Shown piece after piece: positions 12,701 to 23,447 of a stretch of 64,000 nucleotides of DNA. The notes under the pieces were generated by a model that was not told the origin of the DNA, did not search any database, and worked only from the letters and a program-made list of their open reading frames with translations. Both the position numbers and the translations under genes were made by a program. The stretch is taken from positions 2,542,001-2,606,000 of the forward strand of contig NC_088786.1 in assembly GCF_949628265.1 (NCBI RefSeq). The letters run 5' to 3'. The stretch comes from Cloeon dipterum (taxonomy: Eukaryota; Arthropoda; Insecta; Ephemeroptera; Baetidae). Position 1 is the first letter of the stretch. Each line of letters starts with the position of its first letter.

Positions 12701-15700
12701 TCCAGGATCTTTTTCTTCAGTTTTGAGCCCCATTTTGCTTCTGGGGAGATCCCTCAGTTCAAAATGCCACAGGTAGCGCCCAAATGAATTCCTCACGATT
12801 GCAGTGATCGTTGGGACAGGATCTAAAAAGGTTATTCAAGTACCTGAAGGTGATGTAACGGGTTTTTCACTCACCAGGATCGTTTCCTAGAGGCTCCTCC
12901 AGGAGTGCCAGCAGAATGTGATTGTCAATGACGAAGTAACGGAACCACTCGACAGCCTTATCCTTTTTCACGTCTTCTCCTTTACAGTATTTTATCAGAG
13001 ACACTTCTTCCAACATTGAAGAGGTGGTTGCTGGACTGCATGGGTTTTGCACGTTTCCAACCTAAAGTAGATCAGTGCTTAGAAATTATGGACTGCAATA
13101 AGGTCGTCACGCTCTACCTGTTCCATGATGATTGTAAGAAGGGAGTCGGCAGCATCTCTCACTCTCATTGACACAGGCTTTAGCTCCTTATCCTCTTTAA
13201 TTTTCAAAGGCTCCCCAGGTTTTCCCTGTAGTTAAATTATCAAATAGTAATATTTTAGTTAAATGAGAATAAACCTGCGATTTTGATCCGGAAATGCCCA
13301 ACTCTACCACCTCCATGACGGTCATTACATTCTCCTTCTCCTTGAGGAGGTCAGGGTGGTGCACCAGCCAGGTGGAAAGGCAGTGGAATGCGGCTACGAT
13401 GCTGGAATGCAGATCTTTTGAGTGGCTTGGCGGCGGCCGTGAGCATTGGTACGAAATGTAGTCGCACAGCCACTTGACAGCCCTTTTGCATTCCAGGGCG
13501 TCTGAAAACACAAAAATGACACAGAATCAGAGTCTCAAATGGCTTTGGCATTCTAAATTAGTCACGCAAAAATCGCAGCGGCTTGCATCTTCTCAACATC
13601 ACTACAAAAACAAATAAAAAACGTTTAATTTTGCATAGATAAATGTTAAGTACTCACCAGTTTCCTTGATTTTGGTTCGAGCGAGCCCTGAAAGCAGCTC
13701 AAGTGCCGCCAGGGACACATTCAGGTCTTGTCTCCACGAGGAAATCAATCTGTGGCACACCAGATAAGTTGCTCTCACGAAAAGAGCGTGTGCCGAATCT
13801 GAAATGCACAAGAAGCGCATTAGAACGAGGTAGCTTTTCACGACGCGTCTGGAAAACAGCACAGCACAATGTGTACAGCAAAGATCCTATAGTGGATGAA
13901 AGGAAAAAATGAGACAACCACCAAATATTCACTGAAACACACAAACAAAGAAAGATTCTAATGACAGCAACCAGACTATGTAAGCACTTTGTTGGCAGGG
14001 GTCTCGGATTTTTGACTGAGTATTTCATGTCAAAATTCCAAATATTTTTCTCAAAGTTTGCGACTTTTGGAGCGAATTGTAACATTTGCCAGAATAAAGG
14101 AAAATTGAACATTTTTGTTTAACTTTTCGAAGGTCACTAAAATCGACTGAAAATTATCAAAAAATCCAGGCAAATCGATAAATTAACTATCTCAAATTTA
14201 AACATTTGTTCCCTTCGATATGCCCGGATATTTGTTAAAACCTTGACCCGATTTTAATAACCTTGACCTTTGAAGTTAGTCAGAGTCGAGTTTAGATACA
14301 AAAATTTTCAATTTCCCGCCATCCTAGGAAAAGCAAAAGTTACAGTTATACCAAAAAATCACCAAATTAGAATTCCTTTAAAATGGGCAATTTTTCCCTG
14401 AAATGTTCTTCATCAATATCTGAGACCGTTGCCAACAAAGTGCCTACATGGTCCAGATCCTGCCTAAAAAATGTCCTAGTCCACACCAAAAATTAAAGAC
14501 CACACGAACCAGAGTTGCAAGAAGGTTATTTCAAAAGGTCCTCTCTGTTACTAAAAATATCTACACTCTATAGGCATAAATATGTGATCACCGATAATTA
14601 TTGTGTATGAACAGACAAAACGAACCAACACCATTACCACGCAACCAGTTAATACAACGAGGACAGCTTATGCAAATTTAAAATTTAGCAGCAGCGTTAT
14701 GTTTGTGTTTCTCCACAGCTACAGCAATTTAAATGGTTATCTAACGGCTAAGCGTTTAAAAAAGAGATCACGGATAGGAAAGGGCTAAGTAGAGCTAGTA
14801 TGTCAAAAACTACTCGGAAAGTTACTTCTGATTAATCCTTTCGGGTAGTCAAAGCAGAATTTGACGCCGCCGACCGCACTGTCTGCTAACACATCTGTGA
14901 ATGAAATATTCGGGAAGTCGGCGAGGCTGCAATTGTCGCAAGCAGCGGCTGCACCTATTTCAGCACAAACAATAGCCGCTAAGTTTCTAGAGGCTCAACA
15001 AATAGTGGCTAGCCCAAAATGTTACCCAGCAGCACAGTAAAATATTTATTTCTTTCTTGGCGAAAAAAGCAGCGCTTGGTACAATTCGTAGAATGGAAAA
15101 ATATGGCGCTAAATTGCAATATTTAAAATGTGATATAATGAAACAAAACAGAAAACAATAATTATTAGCTTCTGAAAAAACAATCTTACAGTGAAAATAC
15201 AAATCAACAAAAATCTTGTGCGATTAATATTCACAATATTGAGGTTTAAATTTAGTGCACAAAATAAAAAGAGAGCAGTGCCTTTTAAAAAGTAAGGCAT
15301 GGACCCAATTACTGACATACCTGAGCTGAGCAGGTTGGATGATGATTCATGACCTGCGGCATTCTCTGGCTGCAACACTTTTTCCGATTCCTCCATCGTT
15401 GCTGAGTCTTGAACACTCAGCATCAGGCCACCTTCAAATTGCCATTATAATAAATTGTTTAGGTAGAAAACTGAGCATACCCAGAAGCATTTGACAATTT
15501 ACAGAGTCTGTTTCAGCTTGCAGGGCATTGATTAAAATGTTCATCAAACGAGGCTTGAGAAGCGCAAATGTGACGTGAGTGGCGTTGCCCTTGTCTGTAG
15601 ACGGGCACAGTTCTTTGATGGGGAGATTCTAAAAGAGAAAAATGATCAACAATTTGACACGTTTGGTTGGTGTTTACCTGGTAGTGCAAAGGCAAAGACA

Positions 15701-18700
15701 GCAATGAAAGTAACAGCTGGATGGAAGCTCTTCTCAATTCAGTTTTGGAGACAGATCCAGATCTAAACAAATCAAATAGTTACGACCTTCCTGGCCCAGA
15801 GTGGTTTCACCTTAATTTTATGTCTTTTTCCGGCATCACGACTTCGAGCGCAGAAATGACAGACGGGATTAGAACATTTACTCCGTCAAGATCGCAGCGG
15901 AAGAGGTCTGCGGAGTTGAGAAGTATGCTGGAGAGTACTTCACCACATGTTTTGTCCTTGGGGGTTTGTAGGCCAACTTTTAGAGCGAGATAAAATCTGG
16001 CGAGGTAAACTGGCAGAATCTCCTCCCCGGTTTTCTTTGAGCAGAAAATTCGGCAAAGAGCGCCAAAGGCCTCCGCTTTGCCCGATTCAAATTTGTCAAT
16101 TGTCAAATTGGTAGGCACGTCTGACAGATCCGGGTTCTTCGGAGGCAACGATAGGCCACTTTTGTCTAGAAGAAGGGAACTTGGTCTTTGCACACTTCCT
16201 TCAGGCTCTGAAAATGTTCAGGTAAAATATTTTAACTTTTGAAAATGAAAATTAAGCTTACGTGCGCCTGTCTTGACATGGTAAGGGCTCCTGTAGCCAA
16301 TGTGGGCAGACTCAAAAAGCCATTCTCCATAAGTGTGCAAAATGCTATTGCATCTGGACCTGGCAGGAGCGAGCGCTGGTCGAGGCTCCGATCCGGAACC
16401 GACGCCTGAAAACAAGCTCATTAATCAATAATTGACTGAAAAGCGGCTATTTTTGCTACTTGTAATGCTTGAGGCGGAAGGTGGACCAGAGTTCGGTGTT
16501 GTCGGAATGTGGACAGTTGAAGAACGGCTGCTGGTGAGTCCTATGAGAGCAGCTTTAGGAATTCCTGAATGGGTAGAATCAATGTGTTAGGAGAAAGAAG
16601 CAAAGCTTTGCGGTTACTACAAAATTTCGAGCACACAAGCTGTTATTATTTACAACAACAAAAACGATTAACCACCACCAGAAATAAATAAAATGGTTAA
16701 TACAAGCTAGAAGCAGTGCACATTAAAGCGAATCAAAGCAAGCCGTATCAAATCTTTGTGATGATTGTGCATGTGTAGAGATCTCACTTTGAGCGTCCAT
16801 CGGGATTATCTTTTTTCCCGAAAATAATTTCCCGGGTTCAGTCTAGTGCCAGGAAAATGATTAAACTTTTTTCGGGAAAACCGGAAACGATAAAACAACT
16901 TCCCGAGAAATCCAAGCTCGCTTGTCATTCTATGCGAATATCTCAAAAATGTTTAATGTAGAGGAAAAGGTGTCAAAAAATATTTTTTCTTAAAAATGAT
17001 TATCTTTTTATTGTTTCCCTTCCCTGGTGCATGTTTATCGACCATAGAAGCAGTTTCAGGCGAATTTGGAGGTCAATTGGACACTACGCGAACGGGATTT
17101 TTGTGTTGAAATTTATTGTTTAATAAATTACTGCTTGTTAATAAAGATAGTTAAACTCGGGAATGGGAGTGTTTCCTATTTATTCGTTATCTCAAAAAAT
17201 ATCCCCGACAATCGAGTTCTGTGACTGCTTCCCCATTCCTGAGCTTCAAACCTGGCATTTCTCTATCTTTTAACACGTACTTTAAAGCAAACATAAAAAT
17301 TGTGTCATCTAAAAATTTCAGCGCCAAAAAATCCCGTCCAATCGACCCTCCAAACCTGGAACTGCTCATCGGGATTCCTGTCCCGAAAAAAATTACCCAA
17401 TCCTGACCCGATTCTCATTATACCACTTTTAATTCTGCTTGGGATCCGAATGTCCTGTTACTCGAAAATTTCCCGATCCTGATGGACGCTCTAATCTCAC
17501 TGAGCCATTACACCAATGAAATTCAATTTGCTGAGCACGAATAAAAAAATGAAAGTGTTTTGAGAATGACAAACCGTGCATGACCAGAGAAAGATGATCA
17601 GCAACAAACTGTAGGTCAGCTAGTCCAGCTAGCTGAGACCTCTTTTTACATGCACAATGGAAAATAAACTCGTTGATCTTTTTGTGTTGGCTTTCACTTC
17701 ACAAAGAAATGACTAGGCCACAGCCGTACCCTTGGTCATTGCTGAAGGGGCCACACTAAAGCTTTTAGCGAGCCTTCTTTGGAGAGGTGGGGTGGGGGAA
17801 GAAGAATTTGAAGGAGTAGAGCCAGCTCGACTTTGGTCCTTCTTTTCTGCTTCAGGGTCGGTTAACTCCATTGGCTGCGCTATGCCTGCAACATTTTACA
17901 GTTCTCGAAAACGGTCACAAAAACCACCACCAGGGCCGACGGTCCCATACCATAAGTAGCAGGTGTGAGGTAAAGTAAAAAGGAAGAAAAAAAACACGTA
18001 AATGATGGAAAGAGAGAATACCCAAGAAAGCGTCGACTTGGCTTGCAATGCCTTTGATGGCCTTCAGGTAAATGGAAGGCAAAATGTTGAGGCACGGGTG
18101 TTGGCAAGGGTCCACCACGTTGCTGCTGGAAATCGCAAACTGCAGGAACGGAGGCGTCTGACTCACAATCTGCGGCTGGCACAGCTCAACAGGGTTTCCT
18201 ATCGTGTGCACCATTCGAAACCAAGTCTGAGCAATGCAGTCTCGAGACATGTTCTGCGGACACAGGTGCGCGTCCTCTTCACCTGAAGAGATTCGGTCAA
18301 GAAAGAAAATAATGGTAAGAGGAATAGGGTCTCACTTATTTTCAGCTCGGGAAAATTCGGCCCGTACAAAAATTCAAGCAGTCGAGCAGTAAGGGCGAGA
18401 CAAACTCTGTTCCACTGCTCAACTAGGGCGATTCTGTGACGCCACCTCATGCAGGATTCGCGGAGAGTCTTCCACAATGGAGGCGGAGGGAAGCACTTGG
18501 AGCAGGCCAACAGCCACACTTCAAAGAGTGCACTCAACACTCGCTCGCATAGCTGGTCACCAATATCCTCTGAAAAATTACAAAAATCATTATCAAGAAC
18601 TATCTCCCTATTTTGAAGGCGGCGTTAAGTATTCAGGGTTGCATTTGCTTACCACCCGGTTTTTTATAACTGGTTTTAACGGTGTTAACCACTCAATTTT

Positions 18701-20173
18701 TACCAATTTCTTGCGCAAGAAATGAGTTTTTCCCATTTTCTCCGTGAAAATCTACAATTTGCGGTGGGAGTGGTCAAAATTTCCTCTACTGTGCAGATTT
18801 TTTCTCTTAAATTAAATTCAATTCAATTCTGTAAAAAAGCGTAGGAGGAAAAAATACCTACCGGCCCTTTGGGCCGTTAAGCACTATCACAATTCACGTT
18901 TCAAATATTGTCGGCTGCTGGAGAAAATAGCCAGCTGCCGCAGCTGGACAAATAATTTGGCTAAGCCTTAAATCTCTAAAAAGTACTACCTTTAAGCGTT
19001 GGAGGTCCCAAGAGGGCATCATTGATGGCCAGTAGAAAAAAGAGAAGCGCCTCCCACGTCTCTTGGTTGATGCGACTCGACTTGTGTGCCATGTTTTGAA
19101 GCGTGCGCAACACTCTGTGGCAGAGCACTGCTTGGCGGTTCACGGTGTCTGTTCCTGAAACGTGGACAGGTTTGAACAACGGGCTCGGATGAAGATTGGA
19201 AGAAATCAACGTGAAAATGGAAATCGTTGAGGTGAGGAAGATATTGCAACCTAAAGAAACTTTGTACAAATTAACAAACCACTCTCTAAACCAAACGACC
19301 CATGCAAAAAATTGGCACACAAAATTACCATAATTACCGTATTCCATCATGTAAAGGAAGGACCATTCTTGGATACAAAAGAAATTTGTTATTAATCAGT
19401 GCTGCTTGAGACAGATGAGTGCGCGATGTTTATGTCAATCTTTTGTTTAAAAATATTACACAGTTGATTTACAACAAGTATCACTGGAGAATTTTTCAGG
19501 CTTCTGTACAAATTTGGAAATGCAGAGTTAGTGGGTGCTCAAGTAAATGCATTTCCTCTCCAAAATTCCCCAATGTTCACATTCAGAAGATGTATTTTAT
19601 ATTCACAGTTATTATAATTATTATCCAGTTTAGTTTCATAAAAAAAGCAGAATAGATTTAAATTTGGAAAGATGAGAAGGAAAATTGCAGTTCGAATCGA
19701 GAAATTACCTTCCCCTTTTCGTGGGACAAAAAGATTGTGTAGGTGTTGGATAATTTTTCTAGCATACAAGTTTGGGTCATCACAAATTGGCTTCGGCACA
19801 CTAATCTTTGGCACCGATTCCATCGCAGAGAGCCACTCGCAATAAACATGGACACAATCTCTGATAGTGTCGTGTTCTGACAGTGGCAGGCTTAAGCCGT
19901 AGCAGATCACCTGTAAAGAATAATTATTATCAGTGTTAAATTTTTCTCCGGTTAATATGAACTAACCTCCATACACCATTGAACCTCCTTATCAGAGGAC
20001 AGCGAGCTAGGTTCAGCTGGCTGAGTGGTTAGGCCTAAATTAGCAACCAAGTTCTTAACCACCGAAATGGCAACTTCTTTGCCAACAGTAGAGGGAAGTT
20101 TTCCAAGAACACTGAGGTTCTCATTAGAACCATTTTGGATCTGTGGTGACAGCGAGGCCCACTCGCTGTACAT
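9744..20173 (-). CDS. RALGAPB: Ral GTPase-activating protein subunit beta, 1467 aa, 24 coding exons
   Basis: Non-catalytic beta subunit of the cytosolic RalGAP complex, which, with an alpha subunit, switches off RalA/RalB; the catalytic GAP domain is in alpha. The protein aligns end to end by eye with vertebrate RALGAPB: MYSEW at the N-terminus, [68 protein letters not shown], and the C-terminus [12 protein letters not shown]...PHVRR. The human protein is about 1494 aa. Exons: 19967-20173, 19709-19910, 18990-19154, 18336-18569, 18022-18282, 17730-17885, 16460-16564, 16262-16405, 15811-16207, 15678-15762, 15481-15628, 15321-15431, 13658-13798, 13275-13501, 13118-13225, 12875-13061, 12609-12822, 12310-12550, 12091-12255, 11321-11456, 11104-11262, 10827-11054, 10631-10766, 9744-9990 (4404 nt). 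The start exon has a 3' splice site at 20206, so a 5' UTR exon lies upstream. The gene looks intact. Confidence 0.95.
11535..11930 (+). repeat. Dispersed repeat family A, copy in RALGAPB intron
   Basis: It begins GAATGGTGGGCGATTTTTGA, then TTCTGACCCTTAGAAACCGA and GATTTGACGCTCAC. The long 3' part follows (CACGTACCCTGAGATCACAT, TCAATCCGGCCTAACG). It lies between the RALGAPB exons at 11321-11456 and 12091-12255, antisense to the gene. Confidence 0.6.
14826..14954 (-). other. Candidate in-frame cassette exon of RALGAPB
   Basis: Inside the 1.5-kb intron between exons 15321-15431 and 13658-13798 is a 129-nt stretch. It is bounded by AG (14955-14956) and GT (14825-14824). It is open in the frame set by the phase-1 intron and 43 codons long. 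It reads like protein: [14 protein letters not shown], then [15 protein letters not shown]. Inclusion keeps the frame. Skipping restores the conserved DSA seen in the vertebrate protein, so the skipped form is the likely main product. The 3' splice site has a weak pyrimidine tract. It could also be a fossil exon from another gene. Confidence 0.35.
16788..17494. mobile_element. 707-bp TIR element (non-autonomous DNA transposon) in RALGAPB intron
   Basis: The ends are inverted: TTTGAGCGTCCATC on the left, and GATGGACGCTCTAA on the right. The direct repeat TCTCAC (perhaps TCTCACT) flanks both ends (16782-16787 and 17495-17500), as expected of a target-site duplication. The subterminal regions carry repeated CGGGAT and TTTCCCGAAAATAATT motifs in both orientations. 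There is no transposase ORF. It lies between RALGAPB exons 16460-16564 and 17730-17885. Confidence 0.7.
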
Positions 20174-20205
20174 GTCTATTTTTTTCTTGAACTTCAACAG
20201 AAAAT

Positions 20206-20897
20206 CTGTAAATCAAACATGTAAATGTTATGTAGATATTAAATTTATTGATGCGATGGGTGCAACGATTGAATTTTGCATGAAGACTTTTGAAACTACT
20301 ATGATAAAAATCTCATACTCATACCTTCATAAAGCTGCTGCTTTCTACCATTCTTTGCTAAGCAAATTCAGTCCAAAGAAAGTTGTGATAACAACATTTA
20401 TCTAGCAAAAATATAATTTTAACAGACTAACGAGAACAACACCTTTCTACGTCAAAGGTGGGCGTGGGAAGTGGGAAGTGGGAGTAGGAGTGACAGATGT
20501 TGGCACTATCATGCGCGGGCGTGAGCAAGCTTTGTACGAGGTTCAGCAGCCGCTCACAGATGGTAGATCGAGCGCTGTTTTCAGTCAATCAGAGGCCACC
20601 ATGTACTTTTCTCCCATCTCCCACTCTGCATTGGTAGCTTTTGATTGGCTGAAAACAGCGCTCGACCTGTCATCTGCCATCAGTGAGTGATTGTAGAATT
20701 TATTAGTTCTTAGCTTCTAAGGAGCAAAAAAGAGCCATCTGTTCTGTTGCGAGAAGAGTAAACAAATAATAACACACTGCAGGCTTTCGCGTGCCCTCAA
20801 GTGCGCGTGAAATTTTCGTCTCTCATCAGATCGATCCAGAACAAGCTTGTGTGCTGTTAATTTCAAAATAGATACATAATTATCATACATAACCAAA
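20206..20897. promoter_or_regulatory. Shared divergent promoter region of RALGAPB and GPN1
   Basis: The RALGAPB start exon (minus) and the GPN1 start codon (plus) lie head to head with about 0.7 kb between the two coding ATGs. The interval has a G-rich Sp1/KLF-like run around 20458-20490 (GTGGGCGTGGGAAGTGGG). It also has two CCAAT/ATTGG boxes inside a long hairpin (20551-20690). No clear TATA box is seen for either gene, which fits housekeeping promoters. Transcription starts cannot be placed from sequence alone. Confidence 0.55.
20551..20690. repeat. Long imperfect hairpin with CCAAT boxes in the RALGAPB/GPN1 promoter
   Basis: The left arm contains CTCACAGATGGTAGAT followed by CGAGCGCTGTTTTCAGTCAA. 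The right arm contains the inverted equivalent, TTGGCTGAAAACAGCGCTCG, and then CATCTGCCATCAGTGAG. The arms match over about 40 positions, with a short insertion in the right arm. The loop is about 52 nt. Confidence 0.7.
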
Positions 20898-22848
20898 ATG
20901 AGTTCCTCTTCACCTGAAGAAAAACCGTCGTCAGGGCCCAAGGATGAAGCAGCAGGAGGCAAGACATCTTCGACCGCCTCAATCTTAAGCGAGAAGACGC
21001 AACCGGTTTGCCTGATTGTCCTTGGCATGGCTGGGTCAGGAAAAACTTCACTCGTTCAGAGGTTGACCTCAGATCTCAACATTTTGAAGAAGCCTGCTTA
21101 TGTCATAAATCTGGACCCTGCGTGTCATGAAGTTCCATATCCAGCAAACATTGGTTTGTAATAAATTTCATAGATCATACGTATATTATGTAAATGAAAA
21201 ATACAATTTTCTATGTACGCAGATATCAGGGATTCAGTGAAGTACAAAGAAGTAATGAAGCAGTATGGATTAGGGCCCAATGGAGGCATTGTCACCTCTT
21301 TGAATCTATTTTCTACCAAGTTCCAACAAGTTATGACCTTGCTGGACCAGAGATCTGAGCAGCATGAATTGGCAATCATAGACACTCCTGGTTTGCGATA
21401 CGCGAAAATTTTCGAAACACTTTAGTGTAATTTTAAATTGCAGGGCAAATTGAAGTCTTCACATGGTCAGCCTCCGGCACCATCATCACGGAAACTTTGG
21501 CCGCTACTTTTCCAACCGTAGTTTTGTATGTGATGGACACAGTGAGGAGTTCCAATCCCGTCACCTTCATGTCCAACATGCTCTACGCTTGCTCAATTCT
21601 GTACAAAACCAAACTTCCCTTTATTGTTGCCCTTAATAAGGTATTGCGATCAATACAAAAATTATTTCTCTTGCTTGCTACAATAATAATTGTTAATTGC
21701 AGATTGACATCGTCGATCATCAGTTTGCCGTTGAGTGGATGTCTGATTTTGAAGCTTTCCAAGATGCTCTTGAGAGTGAAACATCCTACATCTCCACCTT
21801 GACCAGAAGCATGTCTCTGGCTCTGGACGAGTTCTACCAAAACTTGAAGAGTGTTGGTGTATCTGCCGTTACAGGAGAAGGAATCGGCGAACTGTTGGAG
21901 GTTATCAAGGAGGCCGCTATTGAGTTCGAGAAGTGAGAAATCAAACTCAGCGCTGTTCTTATTATTAATTACATGAAAACAGTGAATACAGAGCAGACCT
22001 GAGGAAATCAGTGGAAGACAGGCAATCTGAGCTAGCAGAGAAGAAAGAGGAAAAGCTGAAAGACGCTTTGAAAACCAAAGGCGAAGGCAGTCAGGTTCCG
22101 CTGGTGTTCACCGCAAGTGCCGCCCAGGGCATGGCTGACATTTACCTCAAACATCCTGGTGACGAGAGCAGTGAAGATGAAGAGGGAACAGAGCAGGACA
22201 ACGCAGAGAGCGACGATGGTAAGTACAAATCATTTTCAATCAAGTTGTTAACAGAAGACGCCACCCTATACTCTTGATTTTAAGGCACTTGCGCTGTGAT
22301 TTCAGACTCAATCCTACCACTTTGCATTCTTCTCTTAATATGTTTTCTTTTGAGGTGCTGAAAACTAAAATCAGTTTAGCCAGTCGCCGTAGAATCGTGA
22401 AGACCACTATTTTTTAAATATAAAATCTTTTCTAACGTTTCTACGGCGAATGGCTGGACTGATTTTGGTTTTCAGCACGTCTAAAGAAATAATTCTAGAA
22501 GCGGAATGCACAGCAGCAGAATATTGAGTCTTAAATCGCAGCGCGAGTTCATTAAAATTCAAAGAAACCACTGGTGCCATCTGTTGGCGGCTTCAAACAC
22601 TTAAGGGCTTATTCAACCGGCAAAGTAGACATGATTGGGAGTTTTTTTGTTGAATTAAAAAGCCTAAAGATTCAAAAATTTGGGTAGGAGAACTTTTCAG
22701 AAGTGAATTTGACGTGGAATGAAATGTTCCAGATCCGGATGAGGTGAAACAGTTTCGAACTATGATGGGCATAGTGACAAATCAAAAATCGACTCAAAAC
22801 AAGAAAATTCAGGCTCTCACAAAACAGCCAGTGCCTCCTAAGAAATAG
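20898..22848 (+). CDS. GPN1: GPN-loop GTPase 1, 400 aa, 6 exons
   Basis: GPN1 (XAB1) is a cytosolic GTPase that, with GPN3, is needed for assembly and nuclear import of RNA polymerase II. Exons: 20898-21153, 21223-21390, 21444-21640, 21703-21932, 21983-22218, 22733-22848 (1203 nt). Visible motifs: P-loop GMAGSGKTS (about residue 43); [19 protein letters not shown] with the switch region; the family hallmark GPNGG with [13 protein letters not shown]; walker-B-like AIIDTPGQIE; base-recognition VALNKIDIVD. An acidic C-terminal tail ([11 protein letters not shown]) ends in a Lys/Gln-rich segment. The first 40 residues are a Ser/Pro-rich extension. ATG at 20898 fits a CATAACCAAA leader. The last exon shows little family similarity; I placed it by splice site and phase. 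Confidence 0.93.
22355..22478. mobile_element. 124-bp hairpin element in GPN1 last intron
   Basis: Two 40-bp arms (22355-22394 and 22439-22478) are inverted copies that differ at about four positions: GTGCTGAAAAC...CGCCGTAGAA on the left, TTCTACGGCG...GTTTTCAGCAC on the right. The 44-nt loop is AT-rich. This is a typical tiny foldback MITE; no target duplication is obvious. Confidence 0.7.
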
Positions 22849-23447
22849 ATATGTACACCGTTCCATTAAATTTGATATTTTTATGCATAAGTCTGCCTCA
22901 TTTTATTTATATTTTTATTATTAACATTTTACTAATATTAAATTACTTCTTTAAAGATTCACACTTTCAGAATTTGCCTCAGTATATTTACGTTAAATTC
23001 ATGAAATAATACCAAAATTATTAGCTATTTGATACTGAAAAGTTTATTGAACCCGGAGAAGAATCAAATGGATTTCAGGGATTAAATTATTATTTTATTT
23101 TATCAAACACCACCTGCGTTGGACTTGTGAATAGACATATAACATTGATAATGAAAATTCAAGTTTTACTTTGAAATACACCATCATACAATTAGGAAAA
23201 AGCTAAAACTTCTCAGGTTGCCGTTTAAATTTGTGAGATAATCAACTCGACTCCAAAGCTATTAATCAAGTGACGAGTATGTCTCCCTACTGTAAAACGA
23301 CGATTTATTTCACAATTTGGGGCATTTTTCCTCAAAGTTAACACACCGTTGGATAAATCGCGTAGAGAGGGATCGAAATCAAGCTAAATGATCGATAAAT
23401 TTATCCAAATTTAACTTTTCCTCAGGCCTGATTTCATTATTGCACAT
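22849..23447. other. Spacer between convergent GPN1 and acyl-CoA synthetase gene 1
   Basis: About 600 bp of AT-rich sequence that holds the 3' ends of two converging genes. Nothing else is recognised. Confidence 0.5.
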
